This document shows, piece after piece, positions 31,848-42,178 of a DNA stretch of 64,000 nucleotides. The position numbers and the translations under genes were made by a program. The stretch's first letter is position 1, and each line of letters starts with the position of its first letter. Source of the DNA: Scolecobasidium constrictum UM 578 (lineage: Eukaryota; Ascomycota; Dothideomycetes; Venturiales; Sympoventuriaceae); assembly GCA_000611715.1 (NCBI GenBank), contig AZYM01000170.1, positions 248,001 to 312,000 of the forward strand. Direction: 5' to 3'. Under the pieces are notes generated by a model. The model saw only the letters and a program-made list of their open reading frames with translations, was not told where the DNA came from and searched no databases.

Positions 31848-33999
31848 ATGAGGGCGACCTCAAGAGTTGCGCCGGGACGTTCATTCACTGGCTGCTCAAC
31901 TGTAAGCGCGTGCGATATACTCGAGAGTATGGTCATCGCTGACAAGGTTGTTGTGCCGGGCCCGCCATGTAAAGTGTGACGAGTCTAGACCATCTTGCAG
32001 CACCTGTAAAAGCTTGAACGTTGTCTGTGGAGGCTACGGCAAGCGCATCTACTTTGACGTTGATGGCACAGACGAGGGTGACTCTGGTCGATTCCGACGA
32101 CCTCTTTTCACAACGGAAGAACGCCGATTGATGAGCGAGGAGCTTGTCGCGAGCACTGGTCCCGAAACAACGAGTCGCCTGTTGTCTCAGCTTGATCAGG
32201 AGTGTGACGAGAACCAGCAAGAAACATTGGTCGTGGCACGTGGGCCATTCCGCGCCTTTCGAACGTCTACACTATCGCTCCCCCGGAGCGTCGCTGCCGA
32301 TACTTCCCCCGTCACGGTCGATGATGCCCATATTGGTGGGACACTGGACATAGACTGGAGTGATGATCTTGGCTTTCCATCTTTCGATCAGGAGCTTCAG
32401 CTTTGTGCTACAGGCAGCAGCAATTTCGACCTCGGATCCGTGGACGAAATTCAGGATTGGTGTAACTTTCAGACAATGGATACACTCAGCAGCATGCCCT
32501 CGACAACGCTCATGAACGACCCTTTCCTGACACCACTCTCCAGCACTGTGCAGCAGTCAAGCATTGGGATGATTGACACATTCAACAAGCAAGTCACCGA
32601 CCCTACCTGGTCACCCTTATCGATTGTACAAGAACGAATACCAGCCGACGCCGTCTATCTCTTGAAGCACTATGCTGCAACCGTTCCTAGCCTCATCACT
32701 CCGATCGCACACAGCAAAACACCTTGGCACGTCCTCTTCCTGCCTCTCGCGAAACAATCTCTTGCAGCGCTCACTCTAGGTGAGGGACTCGATCACGCAA
32801 GCTCAGCTGCGTTTTATGGCACACTGGCACTGAGTGCATTCAGCCTGGGTGCAATCCACCAGTCTAGCCGATGGCGGGAGCAGGGCAAAGCATACCATCA
32901 GCAAGCTCGAGAGTACATAAAAATCACACTTCGAAAAGCATACGACATACCGAAAATGGCAAAATATAAGACAATCCTCATGGCATTGATCACCATAACC
33001 CAAGTCTCTATCTTTTCAGGCAACCGAGATCAGACTGAATGCTACTTCCTGGAAGCGGAGAAATTCATTCGATTGAGAGGGTTGAATCGCAAGCGCAAGT
33101 CCAGGAAAGTCCGGCTTCTGCATCACTGTTACGCATTCGAGCGCGTCATATACGAGAGCACAGCGATTGCGCAAGAGAATACCGCACACCGCTCTCGTGT
33201 TCGAAGTGCTGTAAAAGCCAGCGGCATGGATGTCCACTGTGTCGACGGATTGAGTTTTCGGCCAGCACGCTGGGTAGACCTCAGCAAGCAGATGCGGCTT
33301 CTCAAAAGTCAAGAAGAAGGAGAAAATGATCTGCACCTTGAGGTTCCTGGCGCATGGCCTTCGACTCTGTATCCCGAAGTCTTCGGAGTCCCGGAGGCAT
33401 ACATCATGGCACTGTCTTTCATAATCCGCCTCGGAAAAGAGAAAGATGCATCTACCCAGGGAGACGAAGATGATGCTTTTCGACTCCATGACTTCTTGAG
33501 CAGAGCGAAGACCCTCGAGAAGTGGGTGAATCAATTGCGACCGGCAGAAAACCCACGACTTGAGCCAGGCTCCCAAGTACAACTAATTCTGCACGAGGTC
33601 ATGCAGAATGCCCTCTCGATATATTTTTACCGCCGGATCTACGATGTCGACTCGTCCATGCTGCAACAGAAGGTGAAAGCAATCAAGGAACGCCTGGTCT
33701 GTCTCGGTGATGGCAATGGATTTGGGGCTCAAGGCTCTGTCAGATTCATATGGCCAGCATTTGTCGCTGCTTGCGAAGCGGAAGATCCAGAATGTCAGAT
33801 TGCATTCTCTGAATGGTTCAGAAATGCCGCCCGTTCGAGTGGCTTCCTCGTCTTTGAGCGGACGATCGACGAAATCGAGCAAATTTGGCAGGAGAAGAAC
33901 AAAGATCCGGACCGAAACCTAACATGGCTCGAATCTGCCAGAGGACGAGTTTCGCCTCGCACAGGCGAGTGTAGAATTAGTGAGATGCTGACCACTTGA
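31848..33999 (+). CDS. Zn2Cys6 fungal transcription factor (splice acceptor anomalous)
   Basis: Proposed exons 31848..31901 and 31954..33999; 699 aa. Exon 1 gives MRATSRVAPGRSFTGCST, exon 2 continues CRARHVKCDESRPSCSTC...VC, together a perfect C-x2-C-x6-C-x6-C-x2-C-x6-C binuclear cluster. A fungal-specific regulator body follows (KHYAATVPSLITPIAHSKTPW, then AFERVIYES, WPAFVAACEAED). The donor GTAAGC and CGCTGAC branch are good, but the intron must end in TTG; the nearest AAG (31946) gives a frameshift and an early stop. So either a rare acceptor is used, the sequence has an error, or the DNA-binding domain is lost. Likely pathway-specific regulator of the flanking cluster by position. Confidence 0.8.
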
Positions 34000-34158
34000 A
34001 ATCACGTGTCGCTATGAGCTTCCTGTTCGGAGTGCGCGCAGGCAAGACTCGCCGGGGCTTGCCTGCAGGGGTCCTCGAGTGCCCTTGGAGCTTCATAAGC
34101 CTACAAATGCGGATGGCTCGCTGCTTGTCCACCACTGATGTGTCGAAGGCTAGAGGAA

Positions 34159-35036
34159 ATGGCATCCTTTGAGAACAAAGTGGTGCGCTGCTGCCATTAC
34201 AGTCATCCCATACATAACAATGCTGATCGTATCAGGTCGCGATTACTGGCGCAGCTTCTGGCATGGGCCTCGCGATAGCCCAACTACTTGCCAGTCGTGG
34301 AGCCAAGTTATCTCTTGCCGACATTAATGATGGTAGTCTGAGAACGGCTGTAGCATCGCTGCCATATGCAGATATGCACATGCATAGAGTGGTTGACGTC
34401 CGGGATCGGCAGAGCGTTGATGGCTGGATTGAGGCTACGAAGGCCAAATATGGCCGTCTCGATGGTGCGGTGAACATGGCCGGTGTTATCAACCCAGCTA
34501 CTCCAACCAAGGACCTGGAAGATGCCGCTTGGGACAATGTGTTCTCGATCAATACTCGAGGCGTGTTCATCTGCATGCGGGCTCAATTGAGAGCTATGGA
34601 GAAAGGCGGTAGCATAGTGTGTCTCCTCCCTCCGTACTCTCGGCAAGATACTGACTGCACCATGTATCTGCTGCTAGTGTGTTTGGTCAAATCGGTGCTC
34701 CCGGCAACGCTGCATATTGTGCCAGTAAAGCAGCCGTGATTGCCTTGACGCGGACAGCTGCGAAGGAGAACCAGTTTATCAGGATCAATTGCGTATCACC
34801 AGGTACGTGTAACATTTTCACTAAATGAGTCAGTCTGACCTTCATCGCAAGGATCTGTCAACACCCCCATGTCCGCATCGGAAAATCCTGAAGATGTCAA
34901 GCGTGGACTAGCTGGGACTGCACAGAAGCGCCGCGCGGAGCCCGAGGAGATCGCCACTGTTGTCGCATTTCTGCTGAGCGATGAAGCATCATTTGTTACT
35001 GGCGCAGTCTACAATGTGGACGGCGGCTGGCGTTGA
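34159..35036 (+). CDS. SDR with abnormal catalytic-serine region
   Basis: Four exons, best model 34159..34182, 34236..34633, 34678..34802 and 34852..35036; 243 aa. Opens MASFENKV then VAITGAASGMG (cofactor motif), has VDVRDR, NMAGV, a YCASK active-site Tyr/Lys, INCVSPG and FVTGAVYNVDGGW. At the second intron, the conserved NVSS segment carrying the catalytic Ser is missing: the GTACTC donor at 34634 gives SIVCLLPPVFGQIG (44-nt intron), while the GTGTCT donor at 34619 gives SIVVFGQIG (59-nt intron). Both keep frame. The gene may therefore encode an impaired SDR or need a non-obvious splice. The first intron's exact donor is ambiguous by one GTG codon. Confidence 0.8.
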
Positions 35037-35555
35037 AAGGCATCTTGGAACCATTAAAACATTGCTGCATGCTGTTATGTGGACTCCAGGTAGACTCCAC
35101 GAGAAACAGTATCGCTGCCGCACTACCAAGATCCCCAAGTCAAAATGGGATCACTTTCGATTGCCGAGATCTGATCAGCGAGAGCACAAACATATGGGCA
35201 GCTTAGGAATCGTCGGGGAGCCAGTGTTGATACAATGCTGTAAGCAGGGACATCTTGAGGAAAAGCAAGGACAGCTGAAACCACATTATCGGGCTTCATT
35301 GCATTCAATAGATGGATGAATTTGCGCTGAGTCTTGCTGTCTTTCAGGAGATTCCTGTAAACCTGTTGTTCGAGACTCAAGTTTTGTGCATCCACTGATG
35401 CCGACCACCGAAGCACCGAAGCAGATTCCTGGCCATCTTGCTCTGCATACCGAGCATCCGTTCACGTGTGCTTCGTCCTATTTTCGATCAATTTTACTCC
35501 ATGTTGACTTTTGTGCAGCTTGACTAGTGGCAAACTTCGTTGGGAGCTTGTTGGA
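35037..35555. other. Intergenic, 519 bp
   Basis: Tail-to-tail spacer between the SDR and the first LPRELRD pseudogene. Nothing recognised. Confidence 0.4.
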
Positions 35556-36368
35556 TCATGGCATACAGTTAATGCTATCAGACAACCGGGCAGGGCTCAC
35601 AACTTTGGCGCATGGGCGTGATAAAGTTCCGTTGTTCCCATCACCGTCCATGTTCTTCATATTGCTCTGCTCCTTCTTTCGTTTGTCCGTGGCCAAGCAT
35701 CCTTGTAGATCCCGCATCTGCCTAGCTACCGCCCTCAATTCCTTTTAAGGAACAACTTGCACAAGGTCGAATAGTGCCGCGAGATAGCCTGTACTACACC
35801 ATTGAACTCGGACATCTTTAGGCAGATAGGAATAGATGTCAGCCTCCAAGACGCGCAACTTTTGCGTGTGCCTGGTCTAACGCAATGGTGAGCCAGGTGT
35901 TCCTGTGTACACGCCAACAGAGACTTCGCGCAAGCGCGAAAATGCACTCAACCAGGACAGGTCGATCAGATTCCTCGCGTCGGCAAGGTGAACGGCGAAT
36001 TTGAGGCGCATCTTTTCGACAAGTCGGTTCAGGATTACAGGCATTGGTCGAAATTTCGTGCCCTTCGGAACTTCCGTGAAGTCGGTTAGGCACACGAGGT
36101 CTGTGTGGAACCCAATCATTTGATCGAACTCAAGCATAGCATTGCGACACGTTTGACGAAGACCCAGCTGCGGCCGATGGAATTCTGACTCCCGGCGCAC
36201 GGAAGCAGAGTACAAGAATGGCAGGTGGCGGCAATCCTGGCTGCACTCGCAAACATCTGCTCTGAAGAAGAGAATTTTGTAGATTTGGTCTCTAAGCTCG
36301 CGTGGAAGGCCGAAGAAATCGAAGTACTGATTCGAGGACTTTCCGCGAGTCGACGCTGTAGTGCTCAT
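35556..36368 (-). pseudogene. LPRELRD-family gene copy 1, two premature stops
   Basis: One continuous frame from ATG 36368 to 35556 interrupted by TAG at 35877-35879 and TAA near 35748. Opens MSTTASTRGKSSNQYFDFFG followed by LPRELRDQIYKILFF, the short F-box-like motif of a large fungal family of unknown function. Then LGLRQTCRNAMLEFDQMIG, SRLREVSVGVYTGTPGSPLR, stop, TRHTQKLRVLEADIYSYLP, stop, ELRAVARQMRDLQGCLATDK. The blocks after each stop align with the intact copy at 36947 (RRTHELRSLEADIFSYV and AVAKQMPYLKGCL), so the stops are nonsense changes: the first from a Trp-like position (intact copy RW), both compatible with C-to-T in a CpA context. Confidence 0.85.
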
Positions 36369-36946
36369 GATGATCGAGCAGCTGGGCGGAAGCGAGAAGC
36401 CGCTGTGCTACCGTCAGTCAAGCTTCAAAACAGTACACAAGTTACGTACCCTAGAAGACGGTGTGAACAACTCTCTTCAGTTTTGACGCTTGAAGTTGCT
36501 GCTAGTGGGTCAGGCATGGCCGATCTGCGATTGTGAGTTTGGACGCTTGTGGACAAGAAGGAAGTGAAGTATTTGACCCGGTTGCAGTAACTCAGAATAG
36601 CAAGGACTCGACAGGTCTTGGCACTTCAGCCTGAATACGAGGCCCATCATGTTACACAAGTTCGTTCATGAACAGACTTCAGATCGGCATATATTACAAT
36701 GTGCGTACGAAGTGACGAAGTAACTCTAAATTCATGTGAGACTTTCTGACTTGTGGGGTGCAAGCTGTGAAGGTCGCCCGCATATCGACTCCTAATCAAT
36801 GTTCATCTGAAGAAAAAGCGCTTTCCTTGCATGTTGGCCCTTTCTTCCGTGACCATTCAAAGGTTGCATATTGACTTCTGCATCGCCCGTGCCTAGTGGT
36901 GATGACTGACAACTCATGTCCACCCAGACATCCTGGCAGATTCCAG
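36369..36946. other. Intergenic, 578 bp
   Basis: Between LPRELRD copies 1 and 2. No feature recognised. Confidence 0.4.
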
Positions 36947-37645
36947 TCAGAAAGCCTTCTTCCTCTTTCGAAACACCATCCCTTTGTTGTTATTGAGACA
37001 TCCTTTGAGATAAGGCATCTGCTTCGCGACTGCGTCGAACTCGTCTCTCGGGAGCGATCTCCAACTCGGATCATCATCTACTTTTGGATTGCTCACCGGC
37101 ATGACGTAGGCCATTTTTAATACGTATGAGAAGATGTCTGCCTCCAAGCTTCGTAGTTCGTGTGTGCGCCTGTCCCATCGAAGATCACGTCGAGTGATGA
37201 TGTTGACGAACAGCTCCTTCGCACCAGATAATTCCTGCCACCACTTCAAAGATGACGTATCTCGGAATCTGCCGTCTCGGATGCAGACCATGACCTGAAT
37301 CTTGGTGACCAATCCAAAGAAGACGTTGGGCACTGGCATGAAAGACTTGCCGGGTGGCAAGGGCACAAGGTCGGTGATGATGCATAACTGCGCATGATGC
37401 GATATTGTCTCGTCCACCTCGTGGCGTATCTGGCAGCACGATTGCCTTATTTCCAAAGAAGGCTTGAAGTCGGGCCTCCGTGCTGGGTGGATTGTTTTGT
37501 CGACTGTCAGAGAGTGCCACCGCGTTGCTCCAGCCTCCCCTTGCTTGTCCTCGCCGAAAAGTATGAATCGGTAAATTTGATCGCGAAGCTCGCGCGGTAG
37601 CTTCAGCAGTATAAACGAATGTTGCTCATTGCGTGGGGGCTCCAT
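36947..37645 (-). CDS. LPRELRD (2EXR/F-box-like) domain protein, copy 2, intact
   Basis: Single exon, 232 aa. Start MEPPRNEQHSFILLKLPREL continues RDQIYRFILFG, the helical motif at about 15-30. Further family blocks: SLEIRQSCCQIRHEVDETIS, LCIITDLVPLPPGKSF, SGAKELFVNIITRRDLRWDR, LRSLEADIFSYVLKMA, and AVAKQMPYLKGCLNN, ending in the basic MVFRKRKKAF. The family is hugely expanded in Dothideomycetes and Leotiomycetes; biochemical role unknown, though the N-terminal motif resembles a degenerate F-box. The only undamaged member of the three-copy tandem array. Confidence 0.85.
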   Translation of the reverse strand: MEPPRNEQHSFILLKLPRELRDQIYRFILFGEDKQGEAGATRWHSLTVDKTIHPARRPDFKPSLEIRQSCCQIRHEVDETISHHAQLCIITDLVPLPPGKSFMPVPNVFFGLVTKIQVMVCIRDGRFRDTSSLKWWQELSGAKELFVNIITRRDLRWDRRTHELRSLEADIFSYVLKMAYVMPVSNPKVDDDPSWRSLPRDEFDAVAKQMPYLKGCLNNNKGMVFRKRKKAF

Positions 37646-38432
37646 CGGAACTTCAGGTTGAATGTCGATCTTCTGGGAAGCTCGACGGCGCCGATGGTGG
37701 GTGATGGCGGCTTTGATGGAGGCGAACTCAAATATTAAGGTTGACGCGTGATTTCTCTACCCTCGCGGTGGAGCTTTGATAAGTACAGGTGTGGATGAAA
37801 GCGCGTGTGCGAGCTATTGAGAAGCTAGAAGCCGGAATTTCTAACAACAAAGCGACGGCGGGCAAGTGACTGAGCTGCACAAGTAATCTTGGCAATTGGT
37901 ACCACGGTCCTTTATTAGGCTCCTTGAAACCGTCATTGAGCTCCGTTTCTGCGTGCGGTAGTGTTTGTAGCACGGTCAAGAGTTTTCTGGTCAACGTTGG
38001 CTCTGCATTGCACGGCGGTACATGTTTGAACAGGGGTAGATGATGGAAAGAAAGGCTGGCACTCCCAAAAGCCCAACAGCACAACAGCCTTTATGTCATT
38101 GTCATTGTTTCCTGTGAATCGATCTCGAGAATCATTGGAGCATCTGTCGTGTTGAGCATGTACCAGACCGTCGTTCGTGAGTCCTTCGATCCCACCAGTC
38201 CTTCCGTGTGGATTCTGACCAGGCACTGCCTGACACTGAAAGCAATCGAAGAAAACTACTGTAAACCAGCTTCAACCCTCAATCATCGCGTCTCTTCGTG
38301 TCCACATGATCCGCAACTTCAATCATGATAGATGCCACCAGGCAATAGTGTCTAGACTGAATGCCCCCGACTTTGTGGTTGTCACCTTCATTGTCCACAT
38401 TTGTGCCGTTGACTTCATCCTTCACCACCGAA
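37646..38432. other. Intergenic, 787 bp
   Basis: Between LPRELRD copies 2 and 3. Open frames are short and unrecognised. Confidence 0.4.
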
Positions 38433-39181
38433 TTAAGCGCCTCTACTCTCTGCCGCCTCGGAATCACTCACCAGACATCCTTGTAGATTGCGCATCTGCC
38501 TGCTAACCGCCATGACCTCCTCAAGTGGTAAGCATCGGAATTTGTTGTCTGGACTCTTCTTCCATCTGTCAGCCCAAGTGACCGTCATTGTTTTTGGCAT
38601 GTTAGAATACAGATCCGCGACAACCAAACGAAGTTCAGGAGTGTAACGATCCCACGTCTCTGAAGACTTTCTACACATCAGGGTGATTTTGACCTCCTCT
38701 ACGGCTGTCATGCTGGCGAGCCAATATTCGGCCGGCCTAGTGAATTGCGTGTTGTGCTCCATCAATACTATGAGAAGCGACTTCTTGAGTAGCCGACCGA
38801 GCAAACTTAGGATTGGGTTGAATGACGCAAGCTGAAGGATGTAGTTTCGATCCAGCATTCGGTGGACACAAACGAGCAGACCCGAGCGAGAAAGGCATGC
38901 GTCAACCTCGTCGCGAGCCTGCGACACGTTAGGCGCAGGCTTAGTGAAGGCGTTGGGGTTGAAGCCGGCCACGGTCCACGAGGGTAAATCGGGTTCGTGT
39001 AAACCACGATGAAGCCACCTCCATGGGGGTAGAGAAGATGCTCGTAGATCTCATCACGGAGCTTGAGGTAGCCCGAAGAAGTTGAAAACCTTCTGGTCTG
39101 TAGCCAATTTGCGGCTTCGTTGACTCGTGCTGGATTGCGGCACGGATGAAGCATCACCGAATAAGGCTTGGATCCTGGTCT
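38433..39181 (-). pseudogene. LPRELRD-family gene copy 3, frameshifted
   Basis: Fragments in three frames. Frame one: DQKVFNFFGLP near 39080. A loss of two bases inside the motif then moves to a second frame with KLRDEIYEHLLYPHGG and LRLTCRR. A further shift at about 38910 moves to a third frame with ARDEVDACLSRSGLLVCVHR, ELRLVVADLYSNMPK, and CLPLEEVMAVSRQMRNLQGC ending at 38433. Block order matches the intact copy 2. No good ATG is visible at the 5' end, so the upper boundary is approximate. Confidence 0.8.
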
Positions 39182-39856
39182 TCGCGCTGCGCTTGGCTGA
39201 AGATATTAATATAAGTGGTCTGTAATGAAAGCGCAATCGGGTTGTTACCCAGCCATGATGTGCGTAGCCAATTTCCAAGCATTGTGGTGGGAGATTAGAG
39301 CTCACGGTGCAAAAAGCAAATGACTATCGCTGGATTTTGTATTGTAAGTTGTCAAATCAGAAGTAAGCAGAAGTTGACCGTACTTTCGACAGCGGGAGAA
39401 GTCTTGGCAAGAACAATGAAACGGCTCTCAGCGGTCACCTCAGCCTCCAGCTGGGTCTTCCTTCTGTTGGCATCTTGTGTATCGTGCCTCCAGTCATTCT
39501 TCACGCTCAACACCGGTTCCGAGGGCTTGCTGGGTAGGGTGTTGAATAATAGCGAAGCGGGAGTCGAACACAGTATACTGGTTTATGACAAGCTTCATTT
39601 AAAAGTCCATGATTGTCGATTGTGTTGTCGACGACTCCTTCAAAAGGTTGGAGATTGGGATGAGGTGCCTGAAATATTACGTCATCGGAGTCTCTTCCGT
39701 CCAAGTTTGACAGGCAGGAAAGTCCCGCACGCAATCCTGGTACCACATCCAAACAACCGCACCACATAAGCACGCAAGGCTGAGCGCGTATTGCTCCATC
39801 TTTTTCTTCAACTCACTCCTCTGCTTTCTTTCAAAGGCTGCAAACAAGATACCATC
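39182..39856. other. Intergenic, about 675 bp
   Basis: Divergent spacer between LPRELRD copy 3 and the acetyltransferase. A 149-codon open frame (39320-39769, plus) lacks any family signature and is not called. Confidence 0.4.
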
Positions 39857-40693
39857 ATGGCGACCGAGTTCGTTGCCTTTCAGGCTCCACCAGGAGACAC
39901 GCTCTCCTCCTACGATCGCACACAAGCCCACGATGCTCAACCGTCCACCGTCCCAAAAACGTTTCGCGAAGCCATGGAAGTCCGCGAAGACGTCTTCGTC
40001 AAAGAGCAGAACGTACCATTGGAGAATGAGCTCGACGAAGATGACCCTCGCTCCTTCCACTGGGTTGTTTACGCTTCTGTTGGCAGTACTGCTGCACCCA
40101 GCCCATCAGCACTGCGACCAGTCGACGCCACAAACACGGACGAAGAGAGACGTGGTAGCGAGAGCACAGCCACACGCGTACCAGTCGGCACCATACGCCT
40201 CGTCCCACCACCCCACAAGGCACACGCAGAGCATACTGGTCATGATGGAGTGGACGCAGACAATGGCCCCAAGGAGTACAATGAAGACTGGAGGAGCGAG
40301 CCGTACATCAAGCTTGGCCGGCTTGCAGTGCTGAAGCCATACCGCCGCCTCGGTCTCTCCAAGCTACTCATCAATTCTGCGACAACATGGGCCACGGACC
40401 ACGAATACGACATACAGCCGCCAAGGTCACCAGCTGAGATTGAGGCTGCGAAGCAAGAAGGCAAGGCTGAGGAGCTACCATGGAAAGGTCTCGTACTCGT
40501 GCATGCGCAGACGCAGGTGCGACGATTGTGGGAGAACGCCGGGTTCGCGTTGGACCCCAAGATGGGCACGTGGATGGAAGAAGGCATCGAGCACATTGGC
40601 TTATGGAAGCGAGTAGCAGTGAAGGACGAGACCTGGAAGGGCAACTTGGCTAGTCCTGGTATCTTAGAAGTGGACAGTAAAGTCAGCATCTAG
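39857..40693 (+). CDS. GNAT-family N-acetyltransferase
   Basis: Single exon, 278 aa from the ATG in atcATGGcg. N-terminal half has FREAMEVREDVFVKEQNVPL and DDPRSFHWVVY (about 35-75), a low-complexity insertion, then PVGTIRLVPPP. The acetyl-CoA pyrophosphate loop is represented by YIKLGRLAVLKPYRRLGLSK (motif A, R-x-x-G-x-S form). C-terminal: LVLVHAQTQVRRLWENAGF, typical of GNAT motif B. Substrate unknown; the arrangement resembles fungal relatives of bacterial ElaA. Insertions of acidic, His-rich sequence lengthen it beyond a minimal GNAT of about 160 aa. Confidence 0.88.
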   Translation: MATEFVAFQAPPGDTLSSYDRTQAHDAQPSTVPKTFREAMEVREDVFVKEQNVPLENELDEDDPRSFHWVVYASVGSTAAPSPSALRPVDATNTDEERRGSESTATRVPVGTIRLVPPPHKAHAEHTGHDGVDADNGPKEYNEDWRSEPYIKLGRLAVLKPYRRLGLSKLLINSATTWATDHEYDIQPPRSPAEIEAAKQEGKAEELPWKGLVLVHAQTQVRRLWENAGFALDPKMGTWMEEGIEHIGLWKRVAVKDETWKGNLASPGILEVDSKVSI

Positions 40694-41274
40694 AGCTGAC
40701 CTTCTCCTGTGCAGTGATTAAATCGCCAACAATTGTGGCGACGAAAGAGATGAACAGGGAATGCGAGATGGCGGCATACGATGGCAATGACGATCAGGAT
40801 TGAGGAGACGATGCACATACACAAACGACACGAAGTACGAATTATACCCACTGCATGCACGAAGGAGTTGGACAAAAAGAGCTTGGAAATGGCACTGCAA
40901 TGTGTCTGGCACAGCTCATCACGCGATGAAAGCATTTTTACGAGCTAGGAAAGCATGAACATGTATCTGAAATAGCATCATGCCAATCACGACTCTCCAC
41001 TTTCCACGTCACGTGTTTCATTCATGGATCTCTTTGTACTCGGTTCCTTTATTTCCTTTAGCCAGTCAAGTCACCTCAATGCTTGGTTCCGTGCCTTTGA
41101 TGAACAAAGGGATGGGATTGTGCAGGACAAGGACATTGTCTTCACATGGGAAAGACTATAATGTGGACAATGCGTCCACGTACTGACTGAGCTGACAGCA
41201 TTAAATCGACTCACGTACGGACGCACGCATAGACGAACACACGCCTTTCATATCACGAACTCATATCAGGAACC
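40694..41274. other. Intergenic, 581 bp
   Basis: Spacer between two plus-strand genes, including the promoter of the CCHC-knuckle gene. Nothing specific recognised. Confidence 0.4.
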
Positions 41275-41842
41275 ATGGGTAAAGGAGGCGGAGGCGGAGG
41301 CGGAGGCGGTGGCGGTAATCGACCGTACTGCAATTTCTGCGACAAACGTAAGTTGTGTCACTATTCACTTTCTGATTGCAGATACTAACACAAGATACCA
41401 GCTGGACATTGGCAGAACAAATGCTTCAAGGACCCTAAGAGCCCCGAGTTCAAGGGCAATAAGGGCGATGGACAAGGTAATGGTAAGAACGGGAAACGCA
41501 AGCCATATTGTCGCTTCTGCCATAGAGGTAAGTTGTCGTCCTCGTCTTCAACTCGAAAGCTCGAATGCTAATACATGTCGAACAGATGGACATTGGAGCG
41601 ACCTTTGCTACACAGATCCGCGCAGTCCTGCTTACAGGCAGCGCAATGGTAACAATGGCGGTGGACAGAATAATGATCAACAAGTCATCATTGCTAACAA
41701 CGAGCAGGGCTCCGATAACCAGCAGGGCAACGACGACACCGCCGGCCTGCCCCAGGATTCAGCGCATCTCCAAATGATGCGGCAGGAATACGGCACACCA
41801 GTCACGATGCTCTACCTCGCATTAGGGAATGTCGCCAGCTAA
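41275..41842 (+). CDS. Small protein with two CCHC zinc knuckles
   Basis: Three exons 41275..41347, 41402..41527 and 41586..41842; 151 aa to the TAA at 41840. After a polyglycine run, exon 1 ends inside the first knuckle, YCNFCDKPGHWQNKCF (C-x2-C-x4-H-x4-C). The second, YCRFCHRDGHWSDLCY, is split at the identical codon and phase (phase 1, before PGHW/DGHW), and both introns begin GTAAGTTGT, so the knuckle and its intron were duplicated together. The C-terminus is Asn/Gln-rich and ends LQMMRQEYGTPVTMLYL. CCHC knuckles bind single-stranded nucleic acid and also occur in Gag proteins of retroelements; no integrase, protease or RT was seen near. The frame stays open past the TAA (next entry). Confidence 0.75.
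41284..41313 (+). repeat. GGAGGC hexamer microsatellite
   Basis: Four perfect ggaggc units followed by ggtggc, encoding a glycine tract at residues 4-13 of the CCHC protein. Confidence 0.9.
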
Positions 41843-42178
41843 TTAGGTCCCGCAGACACGATTCGTGTCCTGGAGAAGATCATTGGTAGCAAGGTTCACC
41901 ATAGAGATTTAGAGGGCGATGTTGTAATGGATGCCGATCTTCTCTATTCTGTTTCCCCCAAGAGTGGGGCCAGTACCACGAAGAAGGTACGATTCGAAGA
42001 GCTGCCGTTGCTCTCTTTCGTCTCAGCGGCAACTGTTGGCAGCGGTGTCGTTGAGACGGCTCTTATTGACCAGGCCATTGCTGATATCGATGTCAACGAT
42101 GCTGGCGCTGTGATCAAAGCTATCGTCGATGCCAAAGGCGGTGAGAAGTATATTGATCTTGAGGATGTTGTGTCCTAA
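41843..42178 (+). other. Open frame continuing in phase after the CCHC gene's stop
   Basis: Immediately after the TAA the same frame runs 111 codons to a stop at 42176-42178: TIRVLEKIIGSKVHHRDLEG, then VMDADLLYSVSPKSG, KKVRFEELPLLSFVSAA, IDLEDVVS. The composition looks coding. Possible readings: former 3' part of the CCHC gene cut by a nonsense change, a missed long intron (a phase-1 GTAACA donor at about 41648 to the CGCAG acceptor at 41863), or a separate 83-aa gene from the ATG at 41927. I cannot decide between them. 42179-42448 shows nothing further. Confidence 0.5.

Noticed and set aside
25045..35036. Polyketide, NRPS or terpene biosynthetic cluster
   Set aside because: No backbone enzyme is present anywhere in the window; the block is described as a tailoring/catabolic cluster only.
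39320..39769. 149-codon plus-strand open frame
   Set aside because: No family signature and lies in a divergent promoter region.
41275..42178. Intact retrotransposon
   Set aside because: CCHC knuckles alone; no reverse transcriptase, integrase, protease or terminal repeats seen nearby.
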